64,000 bases of DNA from NCBI GenBank assembly GCA_029582265.1, contig CM055821.1, positions 44,087,694 through 44,151,693 of the forward strand, read 5' to 3'. How positions within the stretch are numbered: the stretch's first letter is position 1; each line of letters opens with the position of its first letter. Of this stretch, positions 21,801 to 29,613 are shown in pieces. The DNA is from Zoroaster sp. YZ-2022. Taxonomy: Eukaryota > Echinodermata > Asteroidea > Forcipulatida > Zoroasteridae. The notes beneath the pieces were generated by a model, which made no database searches, had not been told where the DNA came from, and saw only the letters and a program-made list of their open reading frames with translations. The translations under genes were made by a program, and so were the position numbers.

Positions 21801-24463
21801 CAAAGTACCCAAATCCTTCTAAATCCTCCTGGTTTTTCTTAATATGGCCAACTGCCCAAATCCTTCCAGATCCTCCTGTGACAGAATCCTCCCTCAAACA
21901 AATGGAAGTGCCCGTGCTACATATGACCTTTTCATACCAGGACAATGGTCATAGAAATTCCATTGGTGTGCACACTAAGCATATATATGCATTTCTTATC
22001 AGTAATACATAAACATACAATGCCTAGGGACCCCCAGCACTGACCCCTTGACCTTGCAATAGACCCACTTAACTTGTTACACTTACCTTGCCAATAATCA
22101 AACAAAAAATTGTTTAGGCTACATCACATTCCCCTCCCCCAGCAGCCCAAATCCTTCTGAATCCCATTTTGGCCAAGCTGCATAAGACCCTAATCCTTCT
22201 CTTTCCTCTTATGTCAAATACAGCCTGATAGCCCAATTCCTTCTAAATCCTCTCATAGCAGAAACCCACTATGGCCCAAATCCTTCTGGATCCTCCTCCA
22301 CTGAAAAGTCCTAATAGCCCCAATCCTTCGGAATCCTTCACTTTGGCAAAGAGGATATAGAAGGATTTGGGCTGGTTAGGGTAAAAGGGTTATTTATTTA
22401 TTTTGTCATTATTTGAATTAACCACTTACTGTTAATGGAAGGAAATTTGTAACTGTCGGCTTCTTCCGACCAACAGCTGTCACAAGGACCGATGTATCAC
22501 CGAGCTTGAATGAAAAGGATTGTAAAAAAGTTCAATTATATGTGGTGTCACACTTGATAAAAAATTTGCACTTAAATAAACAGACTTTGGGGTTTTATAC
22601 ACATACTATATTTAATACCCTAGACTTGGGTGGAGGATGCACCCTAGACTTGGGTGGAGGATGTATATTCACTGCTAGGCAGATACAGTGCTTTTATCTG
22701 ACATTTAAACACATACAGATCCTTGTCATTTGTTTGATTAACCCTCCCACTCTAGCTGCACTTTAGTGGGAAGTTGCTGTAGAGGTCAAAATCAGTCAAC
22801 TGCCTGTTTTGACTGTTGACCCAAATGTGCACACAGGGGCATTTTTGACTGGTTTTGACTGTCATTTTGACCACCCAGAACAATACTAGACAATGCTTAT
22901 ACCAGTCAAAAAACGGTCGACTCATTTTGACCTGTAAATCTACTTACTACACGTAAGGTTTGACAGTGTTCCACTTTTAAGTTCACTAGATAAACCTTGG
23001 CAAGTATATCAACATTTTGACTGATTATGACCCTTGTAGTAGGAGGGTTAATAAATGTTAGTGCTGAGGATTCATTTTTTACTGCATGCATTCTAAACAT
23101 TCGGACTTGAGAATTTTCAAGGAATACACATATTCCTTGAAAATATTACAAAAGTTGTACATATACCTGTGCCACTGCACATCCATCAGCAAACCTTGCT
23201 AGCTTCCCTGTCGACAGCTGAAGTGTTCTACATAAAAGAAACAGATGTCATTTTTATTATGGCTGTGAAACTCTAACGTTGCTTGACCATCTAGCCAAAT
23301 TGACTATAATCATCTTAAAGGGGCAGCATCGTCACAATCAACAGGGCATGGAATCAGAGTACAGATTGACTAGCCATGCCAAATGTTGGTGCCAAAATGG
23401 AAAGAATTTTGAACCCAACAGCCACTTGTGCACAATGTCTCAGCATGTTTTTAGCAGACGACAAAATGACCAACATCTTATTGGCCCACATCTCACATTC
23501 ATTGCTCAAAATCTCCCAAAATATCATTTCCAATCCTCACTTGACTACACTTCATTTCTTTTAGTGGAAAATCTGTGATATTAGTCATATTTGGATAGAA
23601 AAGTGGCAGTTGTATTCTACATTCTTTCTGCATAAATTGCTGGACTTGTCATCAAATACCTGTAACCATTGCAATACATTACTTACAGAAAGAAGGTAGA
23701 ATACAACCACCACTTTTCTGTCGAAATACATGTATGACCAAATGTCACAGATTTTCCTTTAAAAGATGACAGAGGACACACTTAAGGAGAGGAAAATGTA
23801 GTCAAGTGAGGATTGGAAATGATATTTTGGGAGATTTTGAGCAATGAATGTGTGCACATCCAGTGAGATGTTGGCCATTTTGTTGTCTGCTAAAACACAT
23901 GCTTTGACATTATGCACAAGTGGCAGTTGGGTTCGATATTCTTTCCCTTGAGCCGAGAAGCCAAAGGTCAATATAAGTTTTTGAACAATGGCAATAAGTT
24001 TTTGTATCAAACTTTATTGTAAATGTTATACTGACAAGTGACAGCCTATCCCAGCAATATCCATTATTTTGTGCCTTTCCTAAAAAATAATGTTTCTTTA
24101 CCAATCATGTATTTTATTTGTTATTGTAATTTTGTCTTGTGGATTTTGCAAATAATCAAATCAAATGTACTAGGCCTTCCGTATCAATCATGTACATGTA
24201 CATTGTCAATGGCAACACAGTACTAGTACTACTACTACTAGTACTAGTCCGTTAGATAAAGGAGAATAAGCACATTACTTGTCGCCAACCACTGCTTCTA
24301 CAAAATCCGTATCATCTAGACCAGAAACTGGCTTCATATGCTTCCATCTCTTTGGAACCATTTGCCACTGTCTGGAACAGTTTTCGCATCTCCATAATAA
24401 TCTCTTTATCGGTAAAACAAGAGCAGTTTGTGAAAGCGTGAGTTTCGTAATGGAAGCTGCCAT
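1638..24463 (-). CDS. PNPT1: PNPT1, mitochondrial polyribonucleotide nucleotidyltransferase, exons 1-20 (3' end off window)
   Basis: PNPase is a 3'-5' phosphorolytic exoribonuclease (RNA + Pi to NDPs) of the mitochondrial intermembrane space and matrix, acting in RNA import and turnover. Twenty minus-strand exons join in frame to 614 codons plus one base, all with GT..AG borders: 24463-24279, 23227-23167, 22504-22430, 20112-20007, 18437-18388, 17884-17821, 16917-16756, 16194-16008, 15468-15417, 14926-14869, 13393-13297, 10560-10458, 9462-9392, 8144-8108, 7719-7656, 7265-7176, 4615-4562, 4267-4158, 2535-2464, 1782-1638. The order is leader, first RNase PH domain ([18 protein letters not shown]), all-helical linker ([12 protein letters not shown]), then second RNase PH domain with phosphate site [11 protein letters not shown] and metal-binding GDMDFK. 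About 160 C-terminal residues (KH and S1 domains) lie beyond base 1. No stop or frameshift was found. Assignment rests on remembered family sequence, not a search. Confidence 0.95.
1990..2122. repeat. 11-bp tandem repeat
   Basis: About 12 copies of GTAAGGAAGGC and variants (GTAAGGAAGGT, GTAAAGTTGGT). The drift is directional, with C-to-T and GGAA-to-GGTT variants grouped toward the right end. Confidence 0.9.
2115..2420 (+). repeat. Interspersed repeat with CATCCCTTGAAATAT motif
   Basis: One copy of a family also seen at 8715, 13130, 13545, 38600, 44205, 46110 and 47925. Shared words are CATCCCTTGAAATAT, ATTCCACATTGGAATGAAT and TTGATTCAAAGAAAGT. Copies are diverged and lack clear termini. Confidence 0.6.
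2464..2535 (-). CDS. PNPT1: PNPT1 exon 19 (metal-binding motif)
   Basis: A 72-bp exon encoding [26 protein letters not shown] holds the two aspartates and lysine used for metal and phosphate chemistry in PNPases; all are present. Confidence 0.95.
2870..2925 (-). repeat. tRNA-like 5' half in a repeat
   Basis: GATGGCTCAGTTGGTAGAGC on the minus strand is a textbook A-box region, but no B box follows. A related, more decayed sequence lies near 36160-36235. Confidence 0.35.
2951..3157. mobile_element. Foldback mini-element (CAACAGGGCATGGAATCGG family)
   Basis: Arms of about 80 bp are inverted copies: TATCGTCAC..CAACAGGGCATGGAATCGG at the left, and its complement ending GTGACGATA at the right, each followed inward by CAGTGACTGAAAAT. 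Other copies are at 33987-34203 (full), 54055-54160 (right half) and 23316-23365 (left end). Confidence 0.7.
3489..3870 (+). mobile_element. SINE (tRNA-derived), full length
   Basis: tRNA-like head with A box TGGTCGAGCGGTTTAGTGC and B box GGTTCAAATCC, then the conserved body (CCTTGAGCAAGGCACTTTAC; CTCCCCAGGGAGCTGA; GCGCCTTGAGCACC) and an (ATT)n tail of about 12 units. Confidence 0.88.
4158..4267 (-). CDS. PNPT1: PNPT1 exon 18
   Basis: A 110-bp exon encoding [19 protein letters not shown] and [11 protein letters not shown]. Acceptor CTTGTAG; ends in phase 0 at GTAAGA. Confidence 0.95.
4562..4615 (-). CDS. PNPT1: PNPT1 exon 17
   Basis: A 54-bp exon encoding [19 protein letters not shown], the phosphate-binding serine loop of the PNPase active site. 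A 415-bp hAT mini-element lies 69 bp upstream of its acceptor. Confidence 0.95.
4685..5099. mobile_element. hAT-type mini-element with TAAGCTTGGGCGATA TIRs
   Basis: Terminal inverted repeats TAAGCTTGGGCGATA are flanked by a perfect 8-bp target duplication CTGAACAA (4677-4684 and 5100-5107). No coding capacity; the interior is rich in ATCGCGAT palindromes. The 8-bp duplication places it in the hAT superfamily. It lies in PNPT1 intron 16. Confidence 0.88.
5407..6646. mobile_element. TTAA element enclosing a 115-bp minisatellite
   Basis: Ends CTCTAACC/GGTTAGAG are bounded by TTAA (5403-5406) and TTGA (6647-6650). The interior is a tandem array of about ten 114-115-bp units, seen as repeats of AGTATCCCTGTCTGGGCTAT at 5531, 5646, 5761, 5876, 5990, 6104, 6219, 6334, 6448 and 6562. 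Two unit types differ by CACCCGGCC and TACCCAGCC. Confidence 0.8.
7176..7265 (-). CDS. PNPT1: PNPT1 exon 16
   Basis: A 90-bp exon encoding [20 protein letters not shown] and LTSEVLESN. Acceptor CTTCTAG. Ends in phase 1 so that Gly is split with exon 17. Confidence 0.95.
7495..7576. mobile_element. Short TTAA mini-element (CCCTAAC family), 82 bp
   Basis: TTAA (7491-7494), CCCTAACTCCCTAGGCA at the left, GTCTAGGGAGTTAGGG at the right, then TTAA (7577-7580). This is the smallest member of the family and almost only TIR. Confidence 0.78.
7656..7719 (-). CDS. PNPT1: PNPT1 exon 15
   Basis: A 64-bp exon encoding [20 protein letters not shown]. The GRRELGH motif carries the conserved active-site arginine pair. 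Acceptor TCACCAG, donor GTAAGG. Confidence 0.93.
7762..7870 (+). mobile_element. Decayed SINE head
   Basis: Degenerate version of the tRNA-derived head (GTTCGAGTGGTTTTGTGCATC, TTGTGTTCTGATTC) and of the TTGTGTCTTTGACTC segment. Confidence 0.5.
8108..8144 (-). CDS. PNPT1: PNPT1 exon 14 (37-bp small exon)
   Basis: Only 37 bp, encoding [12 protein letters not shown], exactly matching the family motif. Acceptor TCAACAG, donor GTGAGG. Easily missed by automatic prediction. Confidence 0.9.
8270..8465 (+). mobile_element. Penelope-like terminal module fragment
   Basis: Contains CAGTTCTTTTCAGAACTAAT and CATGGTGTCACCGCAATTAG, the same module that flanks the GIY-YIG fragment at 36655-37485. Confidence 0.55.
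8857..9216 (-). mobile_element. SINE (tRNA-Leu-derived), full length
   Basis: Minus-strand head GTCGTGGCCGAGCGGTCTAG, then ACTCAAGTTCTGG and GGGTTCGAATCCC. This closely follows tRNA-Leu(CAA), including the CAA anticodon region. The (ATT)n tail is at the low-coordinate end. Confidence 0.9.
9392..9462 (-). CDS. PNPT1: PNPT1 exon 13
   Basis: A 71-bp exon encoding [20 protein letters not shown], RNase PH domain 2. Ends in phase 2 at donor GTATGT. Confidence 0.92.
9914..10286. mobile_element. PIF/Harbinger-type mini-element (GGCC TIR, TTA duplication)
   Basis: TIRs GGCCAAAAAAAGTCTCCGG and CAGGAGACTTTTTTGGGGGGCC are flanked by TTA (9911-9913, 10287-10289). The 3-bp TWA duplication and GG-starting TIR fit PIF/Harbinger. 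Related copies are at 29275-29592 and 37501-37681. Confidence 0.75.
10458..10560 (-). CDS. PNPT1: PNPT1 exon 12
   Basis: A 103-bp exon encoding [16 protein letters not shown] and [13 protein letters not shown], the start of RNase PH domain 2. A LINE in the opposite orientation separates it from exon 11. Confidence 0.95.
10647..12702 (+). pseudogene. LINE ORF2 (EN end, RT, C-terminal), broken
   Basis: First frame 10647-11084, second frame 11173-12702 with two internal stops. The YADD catalytic box follows just after the first stop. The CATTAAGT direct repeat at 11992-12006 may have created that stop by a small duplication. Confidence 0.87.
12900..13046. repeat. Pentanucleotide arrays in the LINE 3' end
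   Basis: (TTGTA)n turning into (TTGCA)n at about 12900-12973, and (TCTAA)n at about 13012-13046. Confidence 0.9.
13297..13393 (-). CDS. PNPT1: PNPT1 exon 11
   Basis: A 97-bp exon encoding [20 protein letters not shown] and [12 protein letters not shown], end of the all-alpha domain. Acceptor TGTGCAG after a T-rich tract. Ends in phase 2. Confidence 0.93.
13545..13735 (+). repeat. Interspersed repeat, CATCCCTTGAAATAT family
   Basis: Shares CATCCCTTGAAATATTTCTG, CCACATTGGAATGAAT and the ACAACGTAATATGGTGAAAC segment with other copies. A further piece follows at 14085-14145 (TTGATTCAAAGAGAGTAAGC). Confidence 0.6.
14214..14832. mobile_element. TTAA mini-element (CCCTCCTACTA family), long member
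   Basis: TTAA at 14210-14213 and 14833-14836 with CCCTACTACTACTACAAGGG at the left and AGAGTAGGAGGG at the right. The interior is a lattice of GTCAAAA and TTTTGAC words, many as GTCAAAAcaagTCA. Relative to the 18607 copy it is reverse-oriented and about twice as long. Confidence 0.78.
14869..14926 (-). CDS. PNPT1: PNPT1 exon 10
   Basis: A 58-bp exon encoding [19 protein letters not shown], helical linker (family motif VSRDEA). Donor GTAAAT. A 619-bp TTAA mini-element sits about 32 bp downstream of the donor. Confidence 0.88.
15075..15210 (+). mobile_element. Penelope-like terminal module fragment
   Basis: TCTGATCGTCTTCAGGAGAATG and GGAGGATAAG..GACGCGTGAAGAC correspond to the segment at 36770-36900, next to the GIY-YIG fragment. 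Confidence 0.5.
15417..15468 (-). CDS. PNPT1: PNPT1 exon 9
   Basis: A 52-bp exon encoding [17 protein letters not shown], helical linker. Acceptor CTTGCAG, donor GTAACA, phase 0 at the end. Confidence 0.88.
15650..15765 (-). mobile_element. Partial SINE (head and start of body)
   Basis: Contains GAGAAGCAATTATGGTAAAG, CTGCTCAAGGACACAA and GGATTGGAACCCACATTCTG, the minus-strand image of the SINE head. Confidence 0.65.
16008..16194 (-). CDS. PNPT1: PNPT1 exon 8
   Basis: A 187-bp exon encoding [19 protein letters not shown] through [16 protein letters not shown]. It closes RNase PH domain 1 and enters the helical linker. Ends in phase 2. Confidence 0.95.
16756..16917 (-). CDS. PNPT1: PNPT1 exon 7
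   Basis: A 162-bp exon encoding [29 protein letters not shown] and [13 protein letters not shown], the core of RNase PH domain 1. Acceptor CTTGCAG. Confidence 0.95.
17024..17381. mobile_element. TTAA-family element (CCCTAACCTTCCC), decayed ends
   Basis: Near-copy of 19405-19760 with the same internal order (AAGGATTTTGGAGGATTGAG, TCCATGCATGCAGGGAGGGT). Flanking TTAA has mutated to ATAA at both ends. Confidence 0.72.
17420..17786. mobile_element. TTAA mini-element with CCCTCCTACT ends and ACCATT/AATGGT interior
   Basis: TTAA (17416-17419), CCCTCCTACTG .. AGTAGGAGGG, TTAA (17787-17790). The interior repeats CCATTCAAA and its complement, unlike the GTCAAAA interior of the other copies. It ends 30 bp from the PNPT1 exon 6 donor. 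Confidence 0.78.
17821..17884 (-). CDS. PNPT1: PNPT1 exon 6
   Basis: A 64-bp exon encoding [20 protein letters not shown]. Donor GTAAGT, ending in phase 1. A TTAA mini-element ends only about 30 bp into the following intron. Confidence 0.93.
18388..18437 (-). CDS. PNPT1: PNPT1 exon 5
   Basis: A 50-bp exon encoding [17 protein letters not shown], the conserved PNPase arginine-containing loop. Acceptor TTTACAG, donor GTAGGT. Confidence 0.93.
18607..18914. mobile_element. TTAA mini-element (CCCTCCTACTA family)
   Basis: TTAA at 18603-18606 and 18915-18918. Ends are CCCTCTTACTATTG and TAGTAGTAGGAGGG; the interior is rich in GTCAAAA/TTTTGAC. Close relatives are at 22742-23047 and 45817-46091. Confidence 0.82.
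19405..19760. mobile_element. TTAA mini-element (CCCTAACCTTCCC family)
   Basis: TTAA (19401-19404), CCCTAACCTTCCCAAATCC at the left, GGGCCTAGGGAGTTAGGG at the right, TTAA (19761-19764). 356 bp, no coding capacity. Confidence 0.8.
20007..20112 (-). CDS. PNPT1: PNPT1 exon 4
   Basis: A 106-bp exon encoding [20 protein letters not shown] and EILTSRMI, a highly conserved PNPase block. It ends in phase 1 at a weak donor (GTTGGT), the least canonical splice site in the model, but the phase matches exon 5. Confidence 0.9.
20765..21029 (-). mobile_element. SINE with replaced middle
   Basis: Has the tRNA-Leu head and the GCGCTATATAAGTCCAC end with (ATT)n tail, but the central body is replaced by a different sequence (20840-20905, with a T-run and CGTCCCATCCGAAGGACG). 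Possibly a second SINE subfamily. Confidence 0.8.
21114..21681. mobile_element. hAT-type mini-element (TAGGGCTGTGC TIR)
   Basis: Starts TAGGGGTGTGCGTTTTCGG and ends CCGGCACAGCCGTA, with 8-bp duplications TACAAAAA (21106-21113) and TACAAAAT (21682-21689). Both ends carry GGATACCCG palindromes (CGGGTATCCGGATACCCG). Confidence 0.82.
21724..22381. mobile_element. TTAA-family element (CCCTAAC), internal AAATCCT repeats
   Basis: Ends CCCTAACAGACTAGGCCC and GGGCTGGTTAGGG; flanks are ATTA and TAAA, decayed from TTAA. The interior repeats CCCAAATCCTTCT..ATCCTCC many times. Confidence 0.68.
22430..22504 (-). CDS. PNPT1: PNPT1 exon 3
   Basis: A 75-bp phase-0 exon encoding [16 protein letters not shown] and the start of the next strand. 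Donor GTAAGT. Confidence 0.92.
22742..23047. mobile_element. TTAA mini-element (CCCTCCTACTA family)
   Basis: TTAA at 22738-22741 and 23048-23051. Ends CCCTCCCACTCTAG and TAGTAGGAGGG; otherwise highly similar to 18607-18914. Confidence 0.82.
23167..23227 (-). CDS. PNPT1: PNPT1 exon 2
   Basis: A 61-bp exon encoding the [17 protein letters not shown] stretch that opens the first RNase PH domain. Acceptor is TATGTAG, donor GTATAT; ends in phase 0. Confidence 0.92.
23385..23945. repeat. Long inverted repeat, ~250-bp arms
   Basis: Left arm 23385-23635 and right arm 23690-23945 are reverse complements with moderate divergence (CCACTTGTGCACAATGTC pairs with GACATTATGCACAAGTGG). The left side follows a foldback-family end at 23316. 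Probably an old foldback element in PNPT1 intron 1. Confidence 0.7.
24279..24463 (-). CDS. PNPT1: PNPT1 exon 1 (mitochondrial leader)
   Basis: Encodes an N-terminus starting [19 protein letters not shown], rich in Ser, Thr, Leu and Arg with few acidic residues, as expected of a mitochondrial presequence. It ends in phase 2 at donor GTAATG. An in-frame ATG at 24505 would add 14 residues; I chose 24463 because MAAS resembles family starts and leads straight into the presequence. Confidence 0.85.
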
Positions 24464-24960
24464 TTTGTTTAGACCATCCTCGTTCTGTGAGTATCTATTT
24501 ATCACATTTATAATATTAAAGATAATTCAAATAAACACGATCGGTAAGGCATTGAAATGATTACAGTTGTAATGGTTTTATATGTTCTAATATTTCTATT
24601 GCTATTTTTCATTTTATTTTTGCATTCAATCAAAGCTCTCGAATTCTTTGTCAAAATGGTCATGACTAGAGACTAGAGTGTCTGGCCTTTCTCCATGGTT
24701 AAGGTTAGCGCGGTGCGCTAGACAGTTATTAGGCAACTCATGCGCTGTATTTATAGCTAGCTGTATGCAGCGTATACTTTAGAGCCGCAGTAACCAGGTA
24801 GACAAGCAGGTCAACTTTATTGCTGAACTTCATAATCATTATTTACTTTTGACGACATAAACAAGTCAAGTTACATCTTGGCGAATGTTGCTTTCCTAAG
24901 TACGATCAACAGATCAAGAGAAAGGGTGAGCACTTTTCGGTCATATTTCTTGCTATATGA
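24464..24960. promoter_or_regulatory. PNPT1 5' flank, likely promoter region
   Basis: Unique-looking sequence upstream of the PNPT1 start. A GTGAGC donor-like site at about 24925 on the plus strand follows a plausible untranslated exon and could belong to a divergent transcript. No TATA box is evident. Confidence 0.3.
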
Positions 24961-26390
24961 TCACAGTAACACTATTAAACGGTTTTACTTTTAGTTGTTA
25001 CAAGACCAAGTGCTTGACTTTGACTGAGTAAACATGACCAAATTTAGCAATGTCAAATTCAGGACATGCATTCTTGTCGCAGCATGCTTTGTTTCCATCC
25101 ACTGTTCATGATATTGAAGTTAACATGGTTTATCTTTAACATTGAGAAGACTAGTTCTGTATTTTATTTGTTTGTTCGATGAGTCCTACATTTAATTATT
25201 AAAAATAAAATAGTGCAAATTTGTACATATGTAATCATCAAGTTACCATGGAAATACATGAACACATTTTTTTGAGTGAACAAATGACAAATTTACTGAA
25301 AGCGGGACTTGAACGCGACCTCCAGGTTCCTTTACCAACGTAACATTAAATTTAAGCTTTCAAATAAAAAAATTAATAATTTTGTAATTTTGTAACTGGG
25401 TAAATAAATTACCAATGTTGTACCAAGGAATTATTATTTATACTTATTATAGCATTATATGTGATATTCAAGATTGCAGAAGGAGTCAGAACCTTTTTAA
25501 ATTGACCATATACGGAAATAAATCAATGCATGGAATTCAATGTTTTTTATGTTGATTATTTTATTAAGTTTTTTGTTTTGTATTGAAATAAATTTGTTGC
25601 CATTCCCTATGGCTAAGGGCGTGTTAGCCCATGGAGTAAGGAAAACAGACCTTCCTCCATAGTTTTGACATTTTGCCATCGGTTAGATGGCAAAATGTCA
25701 AAAGAGAGCCATTTAGTACACCAGATAAGTTTGGGCTTTGGCAAAGGGGTATGTTTACACTACATGATGCCCAATCTGAAATGTCATGCTGTCATGGCAC
25801 ATAAAGAATGATTGTGGTACATGCTTGCACTCACTGCACTAGCCAGACAAGTGCACGCTATGCTGGTGCAACCATAAGAGTGGGAACATGGAAGGAGTGA
25901 GACAATGAACATCTATAGCAACTTTGGAAGTTATATTATGAAGGACACTCAGAGAAAGGGGATGTTTACGGGAGCTGATGGGATGAGTCCTGTGGAGGCG
26001 ATGATGTAGAGAAAAACTGTCCTACCCAATTAAAGCGTTTTGGCTTATATATCATGTATGTTGTACCATGGTTGTACAGGATGTCTAGACTGTAAGTAGT
26101 GTTATGACCTCCCACTAGATGTGCATATAAAGGTCACTGGTTTTACTTCTTCCAAGTTCAATGACATGGACTTTGGACAAGCTAAACATTGTTCATTGTA
26201 CATGTATTCATGTGTACAATGTAAATATGCACAGTAAAGAACTGCCTATCACTTAAACAGTTATGCCTTTTTGTGACTGCTGCTATGGTGATGTGGCGTA
26301 CATGTTAACCACCCCCCCCAGAATCTCACACATATGTATGCATGCACAAATTCATCAGGGGTGATGTTCACTTCTTTACAGGATCAATTT
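24961..26390. other. Intergenic AT-rich DNA, no gene recognised
   Basis: No coding homology seen. A decayed tRNA-like B box lies near 25300 on the minus strand. Confidence 0.35.
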
Positions 26391-26710
26391 TAGGGCTGTG
26401 CGTTTTCAAATAATTTGTTAACCAGATATTTGATTTTGATTTTGAATAAATATTCGATATTCAAAGGCCGCCGATTGTAAATTGCGCCATGTGATAAAAT
26501 GAGCATGCGTGATATGGTGGGGCCAAAAAATGTACTAAACATAATGTCGCCCGGACTATATGGACTTACTGGATTGCTACCAAATGTAGACGAGAGAATG
26601 ATTGGGGGAGGGGAGAATAATGATGGAAGCGCCAATATAAACAAAAAACAAATTCAACAAAAAACGGGAAAAACCAACCAGATATTCAAACAATCGATCG
26701 AATATTCTCT
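26391..26710. mobile_element. hAT-like element fragment (TAGGGCTGTGC end)
   Basis: Begins TAGGGCTGTGCGTTTTC like the hAT mini-elements but has an ATTCGATATTC-type interior. No matching right TIR was identified. Confidence 0.45.
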
Positions 26711-26744
26711 ATTTATTTATTTAGTTATTTTTTTAGCCAAAAAA

Positions 26745-27625
26745 AAATCAATATATATTGGCAAATCGCAATGAAAAAAAAATATCATGATTAAAAAAAA
26801 AATCATGATTGTGAATCCAGTCAGAAATTCCATGGAAACAAAATTAGGCCAGTCTTTTCAGCTTTTGGAAGTGCAAAATAAATGCGAACTACTTCAGTGG
26901 TAAGCCGACTAGCAGATCACAAAACTGAGGTATGTTGTGGGCCATCCCTAAGAGAGTTTAATGAATTGCTGCTCCTGTCCACCAAAGTAGGGATCATCGG
27001 TGGCTCCTTGATCAAAAGTCGGGCTCGTGACATTTCTAAAATGCAAATCTATTGTACTTTGTAAAACGAATTTGCCAATGTCCATGGTGCATGCACGAAT
27101 GGTGCGATCGTCTCTCAGCTAAGTGCTGGTAGGGCTGTGCGTTTTCGGATATTTTTGGAACCGGATACCCGAAATCAGGAAACTTCGGATACCCGTTTTC
27201 ATTTTTGTTGAAAACATGCCTCCGATGGTGTACAAATACATGTACTGTAAATGGTAACAAAATTGACCTTTATTATAATCAGAGGATACCATACTTAAAT
27301 CGATCTTTTCTTTATTGGAGTGCAGTCTCTTGAATTTAAAGATAATTGTCTGTAAAAGTGTAAACATTACATTGTTCAAGAGTCACAGATTTCTGTTCAC
27401 ACCGCTCAAATGTTAAGTCCGAATTTTAAAAAGTCATTTACGGGTAATTGGAACCGAAAAATGGAACCGGATAATGACCGTTTCGGTCGGGTATCCGGAT
27501 ACCCGGCACAGCCCTATGTGCTGGCGATTTATTGTGACGCTTGTAGAGGGGTACATAATCGTGATATTATCGAAAATAACAATATATATGTTTGACGATG
27601 AAAACAATTTATATCGCCCAAACTT
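26745..27625. mobile_element. Remnant of TAAGCTTGGGCG hAT element, interrupted
   Basis: Reverse-oriented relative of 4685-5099: shares TTTTGGAAGTG..GCGAACTACTTCAG and GAGGGGTACATA, and ends TATCGCCCAAACTTA. It is split by the hAT insertion at 27130-27516. Confidence 0.6.
27130..27516. mobile_element. hAT-type mini-element (TAGGGCTGTGC TIR), nested
   Basis: TIRs TAGGGCTGTGC/GCACAGCCCTA with 8-bp duplications AGTGCTGG (27122-27129) and TGTGCTGG (27517-27524). It is inserted within the older hAT remnant. Confidence 0.85.
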
Positions 27626-29270
27626 AATGGTCATTGGAATTGGAAATTTGTTATCACTGTTCTTAACCAGTTCGCACCGGGAATAAAAAAGTTTTTCCGA
27701 ACCCCGTGGCGGGTTTATTTTTACCGCACAAACACGACCAATGGTGCTCACCAGAGCGTGACTGGGGAGACCGCATCTTCCACCGTATGCTTATGGCTCG
27801 TTGCCACGTCGACCGGGAATCTATACAAATATTCCCGAGAATCCTGTGGCGTGTTTAGACGGTCTCTGATCCGCTGTCCAAAAAAAAATTGCGTGTATAC
27901 ACGGCCTCCGACGCGAACTGGTTAAAGGAAAGATTGCAAAGGCAAATGTAAGTCATTTTAAGCAGACCAACTGTAGACGTTTTATTTGTTTCCTGCCAAG
28001 TACATGTAGTGACTCATCATCATCCTTGGAAGCAGATGTTTCCAGAAGATAAAATTACCAAGAGATGCCAAGATACAAGCATAAACTCTTACTTAGCCTT
28101 GAGGGCATCATTAGCTATTATCCCTGCTGGAGAGATGATGACATCATTGTCTGTAAACAAACTTGTGTGGAGTTTACTGTGCAGAGTCATGACACTATTC
28201 CTGGCTTAATATCTGTGACTGTGGGACAGTGAAGGTCTTTTGGCTGTATGTATAAATTTACTGTGATTGCTCTCAAAGGATTACTTCATTCAAAAGTTCA
28301 GCAGAGCAGATATAATCGCTCAAGATCTAATCTGTCTGGGTTGTGTTAAAAGTGTTTTTCATACCAGGACCATTACGCTATACAGCATGGTTATTACATG
28401 TGTATGAATGATCTGGAGTTGACTATTCATGTCTGTAGCACATATTCTTCATTTCTATCAGGTAAGTTCAAGTCATGCATTTTTCCCCCTTTCTTTATTG
28501 TTTAAGAAATTTGCAAACTTTGTTTCAGGTCTAATATCTACAATTTTTTTGTATGAGAGTTGAGGAATAACAGTGTGTGTTCCTGCTTTTTTATGCATTG
28601 TGTGGTGTCTGGTGACCTACATGTACATGTACATGTACATGGGGGTACCATGAGCGGTCCAAATAAAACCTGATTAAATACACAGGTCTGTACTGCAGAG
28701 AGCATTATGTAGCCAGGTTTTTGAAATAGGAAACTTTGTCCAAATTTGGTCATGCTTGTGAAACACGGTCCGTCCAAATGTTTCTCTGTGAGGTTCTGTC
28801 ATTTTTAAGAAAAGTGAGAAATTTCAGTTTGAATTTTGGGAAAAAAGTACTTGTAATTGATTTGGTCTTGTAAAAAGTACTCACTGATTTAGCATTAATG
28901 TTTTCCTGATTTTTGTTGCCAAACTGTAAAATTGTGAAGCGGTACAGTGTACAGTGTACGTACATGTAAGTGAGATCATGGAGGGAGGGATGAAATTGGA
29001 CGCTGAGTAAACATTTCAACTACAAAATTTTCTGTATGGAATGTACCGATATTCTACAGTAGGCAAAAATGAGATGGAAGATACACAAAGACTTGAATGC
29101 CCTGCTTCCATAACCTTGATATTTTGAAAACAACTTGGGCTGTATTTTAGGTAAACAACTTTCAAGGGTAGACTCCGTTAAATCTGTTAATTGTGAGCTT
29201 TTTCCACATTGCTGACAGGGTTACTTTTATTTGATGTTAGTGGAGTATTTTGTAAATGTGTTTTGTATTT
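27626..29270. other. Intergenic spacer, no gene recognised
   Basis: No conserved coding region seen. A short (ACATGT)n run is at 28617-28640. The AGGTAAGT site near 28460 could be a 5' UTR exon border of the downstream BTB gene but cannot be supported further. Confidence 0.3.
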
Positions 29271-29274
29271 GTTA

Positions 29275-29592
29275 AGCCAAACAAAAAGTCTCTGGTTTCT
29301 GGTCATAGGTCGGCTTCAAAATCGGTGCGGTGACGCACTTTTTTTCTTTTCTTTTTTTGGTAATCTTGGTTTTTTTTTTGCCAGTCAGTGAAATATTATG
29401 TGATTTCTGTATCGGTTATTGGAACCAGACCAAATACACAAAATATGGTGGCTAAGAGAGGCCTCACTAATCGGGCAAACGTTCATACCCCAATGCAATT
29501 GGACATCGTTTCATAGCACACACAAAAAAAAAAAAAAAAATGCCGATGCAACGACATGCACAGAGACCAGAAACTAAATACTTTTTTGGGCC
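29275..29592. mobile_element. PIF/Harbinger-type mini-element, decayed copy
   Basis: Copy of 9914-10286: starts AGCCAAACAAAAAGTCTCTGG after TTA and ends GAGACCAGAAAC..TTTTTTGGGCC. Interior words GTATGGTGGTTAAGAGAGGCC-type are conserved. Confidence 0.68.
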
Positions 29593-29613
29593 TCATGAAC
29601 ATTAAAAATATAG

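Noticed and set aside
26882..27064. Small open frame MRTTSVVSRLADH
   Set aside because: Lies inside the hAT remnant; no homology and no coding features.
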